The notes: generated by a model not told the origin, from the sequence alone. A DNA stretch of 64,000 bases from Primulina eburnea (GCF_022965805.1 NC_133101.1:558001-622000); one strand, 5' to 3'; counted from the first letter of the stretch, positions 34,226 through 47,483 are shown. Made by a program: numbers and translations.

Positions 34226-37200
34226 TAGGAATGTATATGTGCGATATAAAACACAAAAAATGAAAATATATTATGACAATAAATCATATATATTCACTTA
34301 TTCATATGACACTTTCAGTCCGCGTGATTATAAATAATGACAGCTCTCTCAAATTAGAAAATATATTTTTCATCCAAATATAATTCACAATGAAGAAATA
34401 ATAAAAATAACATAATAGTGAATTTTATCAAAACCAAAATCACGATGTACTTAAATGGAATAAACATAAACAAAATTTTGTCAAATAAAATTCTCTTAAT
34501 TAACTAAATTATCATAATAATGTTAAAATAAAACTACTAAACATTTATTAAATTAAATATCAATTGTGATTTTGCTAAATAAAATAGATATATAAATAAG
34601 ATAACATACAAAATTTTGTGAGACGGCTCACGAGTCATTTCGTGAGACGAATCTCCTATTTGATTCAATAATGAATTTTTTTTATTTTTTTATGACAAAA
34701 TATTAATTATTATTGTAAATACGGATAGAGTTGACCCATTTCACGGAAAACACACTATGAATATTGATCCTAAATTTGCAAACGCGTGTAGACACAATAA
34801 TGTAGACACATTATGATTTAAATTTTCTATGCATATAATATTTCAAACAATGTTAAATAAAAATAATAAGCACAAAAACAACCGCAAACATTAAAAAATA
34901 TATATAAGAAAAAATAGTGTCACAAAAACAAAATGACATATTTAAATAAAAAAATATGATGTTTCTTAGTTCATATTTAAAAATCAACTTGTTATAAAAG
35001 TGATATATTTATATGTAAAATAAAAGAAAAGATAAAAACATTAAATATTCATTAGCAATCATGAAAAAATCAACTCATTTTAGCAACCAATTTTAGTAGC
35101 AACAAAGAAAAACCATTGGTAAATTGTGAATTCAATATACATTAATGTCCAAAGTCATTTAAGATGTACAATGAATTACCAAAAGAACCCATAAAAAAAA
35201 TCATTGATTTAATTTGATAACTTAAATGAATAAGGGTATATTAGAAAATTCACAATTAGAAGTCATATATTTATATGTATGTTAGATAGATATAAAGAGA
35301 GAGAGATTTGCTTCTCTTGGGTAATACATGTAGTCCACTTTCATCTTGCTTTAAGATCAGTTTTGGTGTCATTCAATAAAAATGAAATCCACAATGAAAT
35401 TCCTTTTTGCAGTTTAAGATGCTAGAACTGCAAATGTGCAGAGTTGTTTGTCGTACGACCCTCAATGACAACGATGCAAAAGTATTAAAAGAGGCGATTG
35501 ATGGTGAATATCGGGTGAACATGTAAGCCACTTATTTGATTTATTTTTTGCTATTTAAACTTCTTTCTGTGCATTATTTAATTGACTCATGTACTTCAAT
35601 ACTTTCTTTGTCAGGATATTGGATGATCTCCCTCTAGTTATGCTGTACAACAGATCTGATATGGATTCCTTTGTGTATCAGCAAGGTTTCCCTGTTGGCG
35701 TGAAAATGCTGTACGCTGGAGTAAGTATTAGACTGCTTGACCATTAATTAGAAGCCCCTTTTAATGGGTAAGTTCAACATCAATTTTAATTTATTTTCTG
35801 GATTATTTTTCATAGAAAATGGAGCCGAAGTATTTCATCAACAATCATTTGACATTCATTGTAAAGTATCACAAGGATGAAAAAACTGATGATGCTAGAA
35901 TTGTAGGATTTGAAGTCAAACCATTCAGGTAATACGATGATGACATTAAATGTGGTGCTTTATCTATCTTTTGATCTGTTGACATTTGTATTCACCATGC
36001 TCCCAGTGTTAAGCATGAATATGAGGGTAAATGGAATGACAAAATAAGATTGACAAACTGTGATCCTCATACAACATACAATGCAACTGGCAAAGATTCC
36101 CCTCTAGAAATCGAAGATGAGAAGGAAATTATCTTCACCTATGATGTGGAGTTTCAGGTATTGCTCTCTATCTTGTCATGCATGTCATAAATATAGAGTA
36201 AAAAGTACGATTCATGGTTTATTTGCCTTTTAGGAGAGTGAGATCAGATGGGTTTCTAGATGGGAAACCTATGTTTGCACGGTTGATAGTCACATCCATT
36301 GGTTCTCAGTCTTCCATTCGTTTACCGTGTTTATCTGGCTCGCGATACCGATGGTCTCAAATGTGGTGCCGATGATGGACAATGACATCTCCCCGTATAC
36401 CAAATTGAAAACTCAAGAAGAAGCTGCAGAAGTAACTGAAGAAGAAACCGGATGGACAATTGTTCGTGGGGATGTTTTCAGGCCTCCTAAAAATTCAGAT
36501 TTGCTGTGTGTTTTTGCTGGCACAGGTGTTCAGTGTTTTGGAATGATTCTAGTAACAATGGTCTCTGCTGCTCTTGGATTTATTACTCCTTCAAGTCGAA
36601 AGGGGTTGATGGAAAGTTTGCTGTTTGTTTGGGTTTTCATGGGCATGTTTGCAGGCTACACCTCAACTATTCTCAGCAAAATGTTCAATGGAACACAATG
36701 GAAGAAAATGGCTCTTAAAACATCTTTCCCTGGAATAGTGTTTATAATTTTCTTCATCGTGAGTGCTCCAAGTTGGGGAGAGGAATCATGGGGAGCAGTC
36801 CCATTTGAGACCATGTTTGCTTTAGTCCTTCTGTGGTCAGGTATCTTCGTTTCACTTGTTTGTGTGGGTAGTTATGTAGGGTTTAGCAAACCAGCCATCA
36901 GCAATCCAGTGAAGACCAACAGAATTCCTAGGGAAATACCTAAGCAGGCATGGTTCATGAACCCAGTCTTCAGTATATTAATAGGAGGCATATTCCCATT
37001 TGGTGTGGTATCTGTTGAGCTATTCTTCATTGTGACATCAGTCTGGACACGTCAGTTCTATTGCATCTTGGGATTCCTCCTCCCGGTATTGGTCTTCCTT
37101 ATCCTGATCTGTGCCCAGATCTCTATGCTGCTTTGTTATTATCAGCTTTGCAGAGAAGACTACTTGTGGTGGTGGCGATCATTCTTGACCTCAGGTTCGT

Positions 37201-37394
37201 CTGCACTCTACTTATTCCTTTATGTTGCATTCTACTTCACAAAGCTGAACGACACAAAACCGGTATCAGCCGTTCTCTATTTCGGTTATGCGCTCATTGG
37301 TTCGATTGCTTTTCTTGTGCTCACTGGTACGATTGGTTTGTTCGCCTGTTTCTTGCTCACTAGACATGTATATGCGTCTCTAAAGACGGACTGA
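33767..37394 (+). CDS. Transmembrane 9 superfamily protein (TMN7-type nonaspanin)
   Basis: Seven exons (33767-33895, 33981-34145, 35413-35522, 35615-35720, 35816-35928, 36007-36157, 36234-37394) give 644 aa, full length for the family. An N-terminal signal sequence (FGLFIAHDLYLFG region) precedes a lumenal domain with GDPMQVKVQKL, LGEIVQKDLIENSPY, NMILDDLPL and FTYDVEFQESEIRW. The C-terminal half has nine hydrophobic segments and the landmarks EEETGW, GDVFRPPKNS, WVFMGMFAGY, KTNRIPREIP, FSILIGGIFPFG and CREDYLWWWRSF. The end KTD fits the KXD/E signal described for plant TMN1, which recruits COPI and keeps the protein in the Golgi. Nonaspanins act in the Golgi/endosome system. The lumenal domain has diverged from the usual form in places (YYSLPYCMPKEI for the usual YYxLxYCxPxxI). 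Intron 2 is 1.27 kb and holds a TA repeat and a MITE. Confidence 0.94.
34170..34225. repeat. (TA)n microsatellite in TMN intron 2
   Basis: About 27 TA units inside the second intron. The polymorphic-length repeat produces Ile-Tyr ORFs on both strands that are not genes. Confidence 0.96.
34612..34750 (+). repeat. gtgagacggtctcac-family repeat in TMN intron 2
   Basis: Contains ttgtgagacggctcacgag, cgtgagacgaatctcctat and gatagagttgacccatttca. The right terminus is lost. Same orientation as the host gene. Confidence 0.8.
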
Positions 37395-38221
37395 ATGCTG
37401 AAGCATTTGAAAGCAAAGTTTGAAGTATCATTTACAATTCAACGAATGTGCATGATACACCCTGAATTCCTTACAACTCTTATTTTCTGCAACATATAAA
37501 TAAGTTGAATCTTTTCAAGTGATGCTTTTAGTTTTTTATAAACGATGAATGGTGGCATCCCGCGATAGTGATATCCTTTTAGTGATCAGGGTGCATGTTA
37601 TCATATTTAATGGCCATGGCCAGACTACGATCAGAAACTTATTCTGGAGGCAGGACTTCACTTATTCCAGGAAGCATAACTTGGACCCATCGGTGCTCGA
37701 GTTTTTGCCGGCCGCGATGCTGAATGCACCTTTAAAAATATAGGTGCACTTTACATGTGATATATATAAAACAAAATAAAATTCAAATGTTAATTTTTGA
37801 ACCAAAAATTACTAGCTTTATAATTAACTTTTTTTCTGGCCATTTTGAAATGAGAGAGTTAATTAATATTATTATAAATTAGTGAGGTAATATATAAATC
37901 TTTTAAATTCCAACATGATTTTATGGTAATATTCGTTGTACACGTTAAATTTATTGTCACTGTTATATTTACTTATTTGTATTTGTATTGTATTATATTG
38001 TATTGTACTATATTAATGGGATTTTTTTATATATTTAATAGAAAAAAGAAATGAGAAAAGAGAGTCATATTAGATGATCATTTATACAACAAATAATTTG
38101 TCAAAACCTGTATTTGACAAGATGCTTGGGAAATTCAAGTGCTACCTCAATAAAATCTTGAGGGTAAAACTAGTGACAAAAAAGGGTACAATTTTCAGCC
38201 GATGATTCATGTCATGTTGTG

Positions 38222-38224
<3 letters not shown>
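37395..38224. other. TMN 3' flank and intergenic DNA
   Basis: 3'UTR-like sequence at the start, then AT-rich sequence without recognisable genes. A short ORF near 37549-37743 has no family resemblance. Confidence 0.5.

Positions 38225-38308
<84 letters not shown>
38225..38308. repeat. (TA)n microsatellite, about 42 units
   Basis: The longest simple repeat in the window. No foldback element is attached. Confidence 0.97.
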
Positions 38309-38312
<4 letters not shown>

Positions 38313-38662
38313 TTGTTATAGAACTTATAATATTTTGTTATTCACACTCTATTTCAGTTTTAAATCAATTAGATGACCAAAATACCAGCTATTGCACTTA
38401 TTAATAGTAGTTGGATATGTATGATCGGATATCTCATAATATTGTCTCGTGAAATCGAAGTTTTTATGTTTCTTAAATTAGAATTAACATGGAATCGCCC
38501 AATAGACTTCAAATTTAAGCAACAATAGGATTGGGTGTTATGTCAATTTCAAATTATGTATGGAATTATAGAAAAAGATGAGACGTATGTACAATTATTT
38601 TAATATGTGATTATAATTATTTATTTATTTTGATGATTTGATTTGATTTTGATGATTTATGT

Positions 38663-41600
38663 CACGCTCTGAGACCAGAGTTAGTCGACACCGATGTTGT
38701 TAAACAATTATATATTCGTCAAAAAACAAGTCTCGTAGTACAATATAAACCAAAATCAGTTTATTTCTCACAATCAATCATTAAATTATCTTTACAACGT
38801 AAAAAAAAATATGCGGAAGAGTTTACAACGAAAACTCAAATAAAACCTATAACGAACAATGTAAACTCAAATGGATCTTATTTTTGTCCATCATCAACCT
38901 CAAAACAAGTCATGTTTCCTTTCCAATATCTCTTCTTCGGATTTATCTGGTGAGAGATAGTAAGAGGTGAGTGATATGGTTGTCATTCAATAAGTGAAGA
39001 TTGTTTGACTACATACACAACAAATACATATGATGTGAGACCCCGAGAATAAAATAGTGTTGAAGGCATTTTCGTAAATAAGTTGAAAAATAATGAATTA
39101 ATTTTTAAGAATAAAATATGACATCTTGGTCATATGAAGTCCAAATGATTTGAGATTTGGATATAACCTAGAAAACTCAAAGATACAGAAGTTTCATGTT
39201 TTGGAAAATTGAATCATTTGACTTGTCCAAATGGATATACCGGCGTTAAAATTTTAAAGAGTATATATTATATTATTTTATATTATTTTATTAATATAAT
39301 ATAATATAATAATAAAAAAAACTTAAATGTGAGGCGGTGGAATGGAAAATTCCACAATTCCACAATTCCACCAACATAGCCTCGGAACAGAGACGTGAAA
39401 GTGAGAGGGGAAAATAGAGTTTCGGTTTTTTTTTTCGGTCGTGCGATTTATCGATTTATCCAATCGACGAACCGACTTCAGTTTTGAGATCGTTGACACG
39501 AGGTCTTCAATTTGAAGTATAAATTTTATAGTTTTGGTGATGTTTGAAATTCGTCGATTTTTGGAATAAATCCGATAAATTGTTAAATCATACAGAAATT
39601 GAAGAGTGTTGAATAATGTATGATTTTAATGAATAAGAGATGATTATAGTGATGTTATTTTGAATTATTCCTAATTTATTGTAATTAGAGAATTTTAATC
39701 GTTGGATTGAGATTGAGGAATTATTTGTCAGTTATTATTAATTCTGATAAATATATGCCGTAGAATAACCGACAAGAAAATAAGTTTTGAAGTCGGAATT
39801 GAATTATGTTATGATTTCGATTTGATATGAATTTTTAAAGTTTCAAAATATATTTGAAACTTATATTATTGAATGAAATGAATGTGTTATTGATGTAGAT
39901 AGAGTATTATATTGATATCTTCAAACTGCATCAATTGGAAACGAAGAATTGAGGTATGTTGCGATCGTGTAGCATACGACATGTATCTGTATTATATGAT
40001 ATATGTTGGATTGATTTGATTGATTGGGATGAGAATACATGTCTATATGCCTTATTTGTTGAGTTTATGTGACATACATGACATTGTGATTTGAATATCG
40101 ATGTATAAAATAAATGTTTTGTTGACACACATCGTTTGATGCATACATCAATACATGACATGCACGTTGAGCTATGATCCTTGGATACCCTGATATGATT
40201 TGATTGAATTATGGGGTTTGTGAACACAATGCTATGGTATTACATGACCCTTAAAACATAGACATTTGTGGCCCCGACAATTGATATGAGATTTGGGATT
40301 TGATGGCGCTTCGTCGACGCTATCATACGAGTATCCCTTATTGAGGCCGGTGTGCCAGCTCGAGCATTGATTTGATAGTGATTCGTTTGATTCTGACATG
40401 TGCTCAGTGGATGAGCATTTGACCTGATACCTCCACGACATACATGCATTGCATACCATATATCATTGTTTAGATACTTGTGGTATATATGATGGTTGTT
40501 CCATACGGAGCTTTGCTCACCCCCAAGGGGGGCTGTTGTTGTCTTTGTGTGTGGACAATGGCAGGTACTCCAGGATATCAGGAGACCGGAGAGGGTACTT
40601 CTGGAGGGAGTCACAGTTTGAGTTGAGGTTTATATCTTGTTCCCAGTATATATGTATATGTATCTATATACCGAGGCATGTCCCGAGGATATGAGTTGTT
40701 TGTATATGATTGGTTTTGATTTCGTGTGGGCATGTTGATGATGTGAGATTAAATACTATTTTTAGTATTTAAATTATAGAAGAAATATTTTGAGCTCATG
40801 GTTAAGAAATTTTAAACTCGTTTTCCGCTGTAATTAATTAACTCTAATCAAATTGCATTGTAATAACGATTAGGAGCTAAGGGCCCCACATATGATTTTC
40901 GAAAACAACATTTCATATCATGTATAACAAAATTCGCATAACATATCATCAGCATCAACATAAGCATATTTTGGCCTAGGCACTCAGATTCCTCCATTTT
41001 CCATGGTTTACTGATATTATTCCCTAATTTTTACTTGTCTAACGTGGCGATGTCATATACCGGTTATAATCCCACCGTGTAAGAGCCATAAACATAACTC
41101 ATATTGAGATTCATACCCATATCCAGCTGAAACCTTACATTGCCAAAACATTAAACATATGATAATCGTATCAAGAAGGGTAGATGAAGAATCGTATTCG
41201 ATCGTAATTTTCGAAAAAAACGAAATGCTTAATTGAAATTATATTTTTAAAGCAAACTCACTTACCTTAGATCTGGATACTAAAAACATGAAGGGGGTTT
41301 TGTTTTTTAAGATTTCGAATCCTTCCTAGATAAGGATTGCATCAGAGCTTTGACGCTCGATAGAATTGGGAGAGCAAAATCTCGAAATTTCTTGAGAGCA
41401 CTAGGGATAACCTTTCGAAAATTTGGTATAATATTCAGGTGTAATTTTCAAATGGGAGTCTCCTCTTATTTATAGGGGCTGACTACTATTTTAATCGTGT
41501 ATTATCTTCACGTTTAAAATTTTGAACCAAACTTTGAAATTAGGATAATTTATCCTTCTTTATCTATCTTCCTAGATAAATTTCGAAAATAATCCTTTGC

Positions 41601-42312
41601 TACTCCTGGAATTTCGAATTCCAAGTTTAATTTCCAACATCTAGTAGATCTTTTATTTTACAGTACAATTTAACTTTTGCCCTTAAATTTCAAAATTTTC
41701 CCCTATTTATTTTCGAATTTGTTGATAATTTATCATAAAACTAGGACTTCTGATTTTCTTGGAATCTTGGTAGGCAAACTTTTGAATTTCTCATGCATGC
41801 ATTTCCATCGCTCAAAATTTCCTCTATCTATTCCAGTTTCGAAAATCATATATATATATACATGAAAATTTTGAAATCTTAGATTGCATTATCCTCTTGT
41901 TTGATCTCTCATTTATCTTGATCCATGTGTATATCTACCTTACTTCAAATCTTATATCTTTATCTTGTTTTTTCCCTAAAATTTCAAAGTTATGTCTCAC
42001 AAATTTTCGAAATTCACCAGTTTATATCCAATATCTCCTTATTTAATTTCTTGGATCTTGGAGTATTTATTTATCCCAAAATCAAATATATATGTACAAT
42101 ATAATCTTAAATTTCGAGCTTCATAGATATTGTACACACGATTTAATTATGATACACAACTTTAGATAATCTTAAATAAAATAATAAGAAAAAATCTTGG
42201 ATAACTTGGTACAACTTTAGGTTACAAAATAATATCTTGAGTTTAGAATTTGTGATTTTTACGGTTTAAAGTCATGTTTCATCATTCTCTTTTGTGTCTT
42301 TTTTTTTGTTCA
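38663..42312 (-). mobile_element. Possible older LTR sequence into which the 39034-40890 LTR inserted
   Basis: Starts tgtcacgctctgag (38663) and, read on the minus strand, would end in gagcgtgaca. Both are reminiscent of Ty3/gypsy LTR ends. A minus-strand TATA-like motif (cctataaataagagg, about 41471-41485) lies where an LTR promoter might be. A candidate far end at 42312 (gttca) is flanked by attta on both sides, but in low-complexity sequence. No internal domain identified. Limits are tentative. Confidence 0.3.
39034..40890 (+). mobile_element. Solo LTR, probably Ty3/gypsy
   Basis: 1857 bp from tgtgagaccccgag to gggccccaca, flanked by a perfect 5-bp target duplication tatga (39029-39033 and 40891-40895). 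The ends form a short inverted repeat (TGTG...CACA). No gag/pol sequence and no second LTR, so this is a solo LTR formed by LTR-LTR recombination. Near its 3' part is gcatgtcccgaggatatg-like sequence and a G/C-rich ccccaaggggggc palindrome at about 40520. ORFs inside are not protein genes. Confidence 0.88.
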
Positions 42313-42337
42313 ATTTAAATCTAATTTTATTTGCAGA

Positions 42338-42680
42338 ACTTTGTTGAGAACTGCATGTTTAGACAAATCATTTTGGATGGAAGCAGTCAAAACCGCTTGC
42401 TATATTATCAATCATTCTTCTTCAGTGGTGATTGATCTGAAAACTCCGATAAAGATGTGTGTTGGGCAGCCGACTGATTATTATCATTTGTATACATTTG
42501 GATGTCGTGTGTACATTCTGTACAATGATCAAGAAAGATCTAAGTTGGATTCCAAATCCAGAAAGTGTATCTTCTTGGATTATGTTGATGGAGTAAAAAA
42601 GTTTCGCTTATGAGATCATATTGTCTACAAGCTTGTCATCATAGAGATGTTATCTTTGAGGTAGATAAAGTAAATGAGAC
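42338..42680 (+). pseudogene. Ty1/copia polyprotein fragment (integrase C-terminal region)
   Basis: Translates to LLRTACLDKSFWMEAV, ACYIINHSSS, YTFGCRVYILY and KCIFLDYVDGVKKFRL. These match the copia integrase C-terminal block (SFWAEAV..ACYIINRSPS..FGC..KCIFLGY). A stop codon after residue FRL and a later disrupted KLVI..DVIFE segment show it is dead. No reverse transcriptase or LTR pair could be attached. Confidence 0.85.
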
Positions 42681-42714
42681 AAAAACACATTGAATTTAGA
42701 AATGTGGAAAATAA

Positions 42715-42905
42715 GAGAAGTGTTTGTTTAATTTTCAATTCACTCTTGACAAAAGTTAGACTTAACTAGATAACAGAAATGATGCATGTAAAATTTCTCC
42801 CTCGATGGAGAGAGAGCGAGAAATATATAAAGTTTGAAAATCAATTTAATTTTAAAAATTGAAAAACAATTAATTTTCGAAAAAATAATTTTCAAATCTA
42901 ATCTA
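42715..42905 (+). repeat. Left member of a dispersed inverted repeat around the LBD gene
   Basis: About 170 bp sharing agacttaactagataacag, gtaaaatttctc, ctcgatggagag and ttgaaaaacaattaattttcg with the reverse complement of 46800-46985. It follows the copia fragment within 50 bp and may be retrotransposon debris. Confidence 0.75.
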
Positions 42906-43386
42906 AATAATATCATTCTGGTCTCACGGATGAAAAATAATAAGTGAAAATATTTTTTATTAAAATATCTCATGAGTTGTGAGTCAAATTATTAGAGAAA
43001 AAAAGTTGCATGGGTGTATAAGTTCATAATATATTATAGTTTTTTTTAATTGCATTAATACATATATAGTCTTCCTTTAATTAACTAATATTTTACTACC
43101 TCTTCATCAATATAATTGCAATCTGTTATACTAGCAAAATGCGGGTTTCTGAAAAATTTGACATCACCAGCATGTCGTACTTTAAAGATATATATAGTGT
43201 GTCTTTAATCCTAAATAAAGATGGCAATTTTTTCCGATTCAGACGAAGAACCCGATACGCGACCTAAATGGAGGAGGATATGGATATGTTTTTTTTACCC
43301 GATTAAATAAATTGATAATCGGGTATAGAGATGGAGGCGAATGTAGTAGCATCCTACTCATACCCGACCAGAATATTCGATTATAT

Positions 43387-43417
<31 letters not shown>

Positions 43418-43737
43418 ATATATATATATTTAAAGCTAATGTTATTTTTGTATGATAATATTGTTGGAATAAATTATCTATAATATTTTGTTATTTCTTA
43501 TATATGTTTAGTTTGCTATTTTTTTATATTTAATATTTTTCTTATTGTTCTCTTTAGAATTTGGTACACAAGCATAGTTTTATCGAAATAATTCAAATTT
43601 TAAAAAGTATAATTATAGATGGTAATATGATATTTGGGTCGGGTATGTATATTCAGTCTTTTGATCGATATGAGAATGAGTATGAAAGTTGAATAACCGA
43701 CGGAGATGGACATGGGTATCAGGTATGGGGTGGATAG
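42906..43737. other. Repeat-rich intergenic DNA
   Basis: Contains TA-rich tracts (about 43385-43432) and two stretches of acccgat/gggtatggggtgg-type sequence (about 43240-43375 and 43635-43735). These resemble degraded dispersed repeats. No gene recognised. Confidence 0.45.
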
Positions 43738-44372
43738 TCCAGGGACGGAGCCAGGTTCTTGGTTCAGTATAGGCAACGATATATTATAATTAATAAAGCA
43801 AAAAAAAAAGGAGCACAGATTAATCGACAGCTAGAAATAATGTGTCATAAAGTTTGAACACAAATTACGCACATCCAATAGCATTGATAATTGATGAGAA
43901 ACCGTCAGAAAAAATAACGAATAACAGCGTGTACAAAATCCGAAAGCAAAACAAAATATGATATAAAATATAAAATATACGTTCAAAAAATAAGCATGAA
44001 TTCATTATCGATTGGAAAAAGCATAAACTTATAAAACAATTGAATGATCAACAAACATTGAACAAAAAAACGTACATAAAATTTGGTGATATTTTGGATT
44101 TTTTAGAGATTATGAAATATGTAGCAGTAATTACAATGAATTTGAATGATTGTTAATCAAAGTGTATGATGTTCGTGGCTCGTGAAAAGAAAACACATAC
44201 AAAAGGTTATAGAGTGTATATTTGGATACTGATAACATGTAAAAAATTGAACCTAAAATTTGGGTCTACAAATTATTATAAGAAAAAAACAATTTATTTT
44301 TTTGCTCAGTATAGATAGCTAAATATATAATAATATCATACAAAAATTAAATTTTTTTGACATAATATATAT

Positions 44373-44403
<31 letters not shown>

Positions 44404-44468
44404 AACATATAAATATTTTTTTCCAGTGGGCTGGTGCCCACACTGGGCTTATGCTGACTCCGCCAGTG
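43738..44468. mobile_element. Non-autonomous TIR transposon with 8-bp target duplication
   Basis: The ends pair imperfectly: ccagggacggagccagg on the left and, read in reverse, ccactggcggagtcagc on the right. Flanking 8-mers are gtggatag (43730-43737) and gtggatac (44469-44476), seven of eight matching. Interior is AT-rich without a transposase. An 8-bp duplication suggests hAT. A similar end (cagggacggagacag) occurs alone in the receptor-kinase intron near 57432. Confidence 0.7.
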
Positions 44469-45367
44469 GTGGATACAATAAATGAGGATGTAATGGAGAC
44501 ATAAAATCATACTCAAACCCTACCTATTGTCATCCATAATCGTAAAAATATTATTATATGTAGTTTAGAAGGAAGAGAGGAGTTTGAAATTTTTTTTTTC
44601 CAAAATTTTAAGTAGATCTTCAAAATGTAACATTTTGAATTTCAAATCCATGCATTCATATAATTCTAATTAAATAATCATTTCCAAATCTCATCATTAT
44701 ATATTTTTTGTATCTATATTTTCTCAAACAAAATCAGGGAACAAATGAAATGAAGAGGAAACATCTTTAAAAAGTTAATGTATTTTATCAACACAACCTA
44801 GAAATTAGAATACTGTGATAATGTTTTGGTGAAAAACTTTGAAATAACCAAGAAATTTATAAGATACCACATTGAAAACATAACAAATATTTGAGAAAAT
44901 AGTTTTTTTTTTTACATTAACATGTTCAATTTTGGGTTTAGATTCACATAATTTTCAAGATTTAGTTTTGATATACTATCTTTTAATTTTTGATTATTTC
45001 GATTATGCGAAGCGACGCATTGAAAAGGGCATCGTTCATGTGGCTGAGGTCGAGACACAGGTGGATGTGGCTGACGAGGCGGAGTGTGCTGCTGAGGATA
45101 GTGTTTATTTAGTTGATATTTTGTCTATTTGTTTAAAATATCACCCTCCGATTTACTAAAAGTGATGGTATTGATTCAATAACTTGTATATATTTAAACA
45201 TTAGTTTTTTTAATTCATGTCATTTTAAAGAAACTTGGCAAATAAATAAATATAATCCAACTTGTATCTGAAAAATTGAACCCGTCTCTTTAAATCAGCT
45301 GCCAGCAAAATAATAAAAAAAATGAAGGAAATAATTTTTTTTCTTTGAAACAAATACCCCAACAAAT

Positions 45368-46137
45368 CTACAGTAAGTTAAAGTTGAACCAATTATTTGT
45401 GTTCGCAACATCATACTGCGCCGGCGAGGAAATGGGATTGAAAGTTGGCGTAACTTCAACTTGATGATGATGATGATGAAACTGATTTTGTTGGGCGGAC
45501 TGAGCACTGAGTGCGGCAATTTGTGCTTGAATCCTAGCTAGTTGGCATTGCGCATCGTGTATCTGTTGATGCAAAATTGTGACAGTTCCCACACAACCAT
45601 ATACCGGATCTTGAAGTCTACATTGAGCTTCAAAGAACAAGGAGTCTGCTGCTTCCGTTCTTCGATTCACCGGAAGTTCCTGGTCGTAAGAAATCAAAAG
45701 CCGAGAAAATTTTTCAGAAGCAAAACTTGCTGTATATATAGTATAGGGTCACAAAGACACTTGGACCAAGAAAAGGTGACGGAGCTTGCTGTTGCCATTT
45801 TTCTATTTTATACGCGCATTATCATTAATCTGATCCATATTTTATTTTCCTGATCTACTTTGAAGAAGTATAAAAAAATTATTGAAAAAATGGATCACTT
45901 TTTTGAAATACTTTGAAAAAAAAAAAAAAGAGTCCCATTTATTAGATATCGCGATACTACATCCAGATACAATATACAAGTAACCTGAAGCATCTTTCCA
46001 ACATTGCTAGCTCCATAGATTTTGTGGACGCAAATAAATCTTTTTGGATCATCGGGAGGAAAATAAGGAGCGAATATACAGTCGGAAGGGCATCTTCTTC
46101 TCAGATATCGGCATGCAGCACAACGAGTAGAGTTCAT
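45368..46137 (-). CDS. LOB-domain (LBD) transcription factor, LBD24-like
   Basis: Two exons, 46137-45985 and 45679-45368, give 154 aa. The LOB domain starts almost at the N-terminus: the C-block is CAACRYLRRRCPSDC (CX2CX6CX3C), then IFAPYFPPDDPKRF, the GAS block VHKIYGASNVGKMLQ, and EAADSLFFEAQCRLQDPVYGC. The class I Leu-zipper-like stretch (VTILHQQIHDAQCQLARIQAQI) is intact, followed by a Gln/His-rich tail (FHHHHHQ) ending NNWFNFNLL. LBD proteins bind DNA through the zinc-coordinating C-block and control organ boundary, lateral root and regeneration programmes. The intron sits at the conserved MLQ|ELP position of this family. The short length and the start resemble Arabidopsis LBD23/LBD24. 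The gene stands alone in repeat-rich DNA. Confidence 0.92.
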
Positions 46138-46799
46138 CGAATCCTCCTAGATATAAAAATCTTTTGAAAAATCTAATGTTTTATAGAATCTAAGGGGATT
46201 TTGCAATATTTAATATATGGAGAGGAAGGAATTTGACAACGGCTAATTAACATTTGGATTGATTAGTTTGGAAGTAAATTTGAAATTCGAAGCGAGCTGA
46301 TAGCATTTGGTAAATTGACTCAAATCGTGCATTTAGACGACTTATTTTTTTGAGGAAAATATGTTAGGAAAGTGAGATTGATTGGCATCCATATTTAGAA
46401 TATGGAAGTATGTTCTTAAAATTTTCCATCCCGTTGCAAGAAATGACTTAGTTTCCGGAAATTACAGCAAAATGCATGTACGGTAATTGTTGTCCTAAAT
46501 GTATATATAGTTAGAAAAAATATATATTGATTAAATTTGTAGAAAATAGAATATGTTGCAAGCATACTGCACACACAAATTTAAATAATAAATTTAATGT
46601 TCTTTAATTAATTCATGCATGATTTTTTTATTCCATTGGCGGATGTGAATTGATCAAACTCATCTCTCTTTATTAGTTATTGAGATATATTTATATTACT
46701 AAACCACTAGAAGTAGTGGCCATTAATACATGAATTGCATGTCCAAGCAACAATTATACGTCGGTTGTTAAAAATAATATTCATGACAAAATACCTTAA

Positions 46800-46985
46800 C
46801 GGTTCATTTTTCGAACATTAATTGTTTTTCAATTCACATAAAATAAATTTCAAGATAATTTTAATGATTTTCAAACTTTACATATTTCTCACTCTCCATC
46901 GAGCGAGAAATTTTACGTACATAATTTATGTTATCTAATTAAGTCTAGCTTTGTAAAAAGTGTATTGAAAATGAAACATTTAACA
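46800..46985 (-). repeat. Right member of the inverted repeat around the LBD gene
   Basis: Reverse complement of 42715-42905 at about 80% identity by eye, with shared ctcgatggagag, tagataaca and aattgaaaaacaattaat motifs. The pair brackets the TIR element and the LBD gene, about 4 kb apart. Confidence 0.75.
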
Positions 46986-47483
46986 GCTTGTATTTGTAAC
47001 AATACTTCTCTTAAGAATATCTTTTATATATACACATTATGTGTATGATCTAATTCAATAAATTCACGAATCTATAAAATAATATCCAACTAAATAATTA
47101 TAACCGATGATAACAATTGATATTAATTCATTGGTTTTATATATATTTTTAGGAAGTTATATACGGCCCAAGTTAATGTAAAACAAGCATGATTTTTATG
47201 GAAGTAGGGTGATGATATCGACTCGACAACAGTTACACATGACATGAAATAAAGAAACGAAAAACGTTTCTGGATAACCAATCCGTTCCATGCACGACCC
47301 AAAGAAATCGGCATGTAAAGCCTGGAACTTTGACGTAGTGAAGGCCGTTCTGGCTGATCCGCGGCTGTTCAGCTAACCTTAATGGATGAGAATGTGAAAT
47401 ATTGGAAGCTTTTGACATGGCATCTGAGCTAGCTAGCTAGCTAGCTTTGTCCTGCGCATCAGTTAAGAATCAAAGTCCATGAT

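Noticed and set aside
40240..40614. 124-codon ORF
   Set aside because: Inside the solo LTR and not similar to gag or pol.
44932..45159. 75-codon ORF with acidic stretch (HVAEVETQVDVADEAE)
   Set aside because: Protein-like composition but no family, no splice context and no start region; could be retroelement debris.
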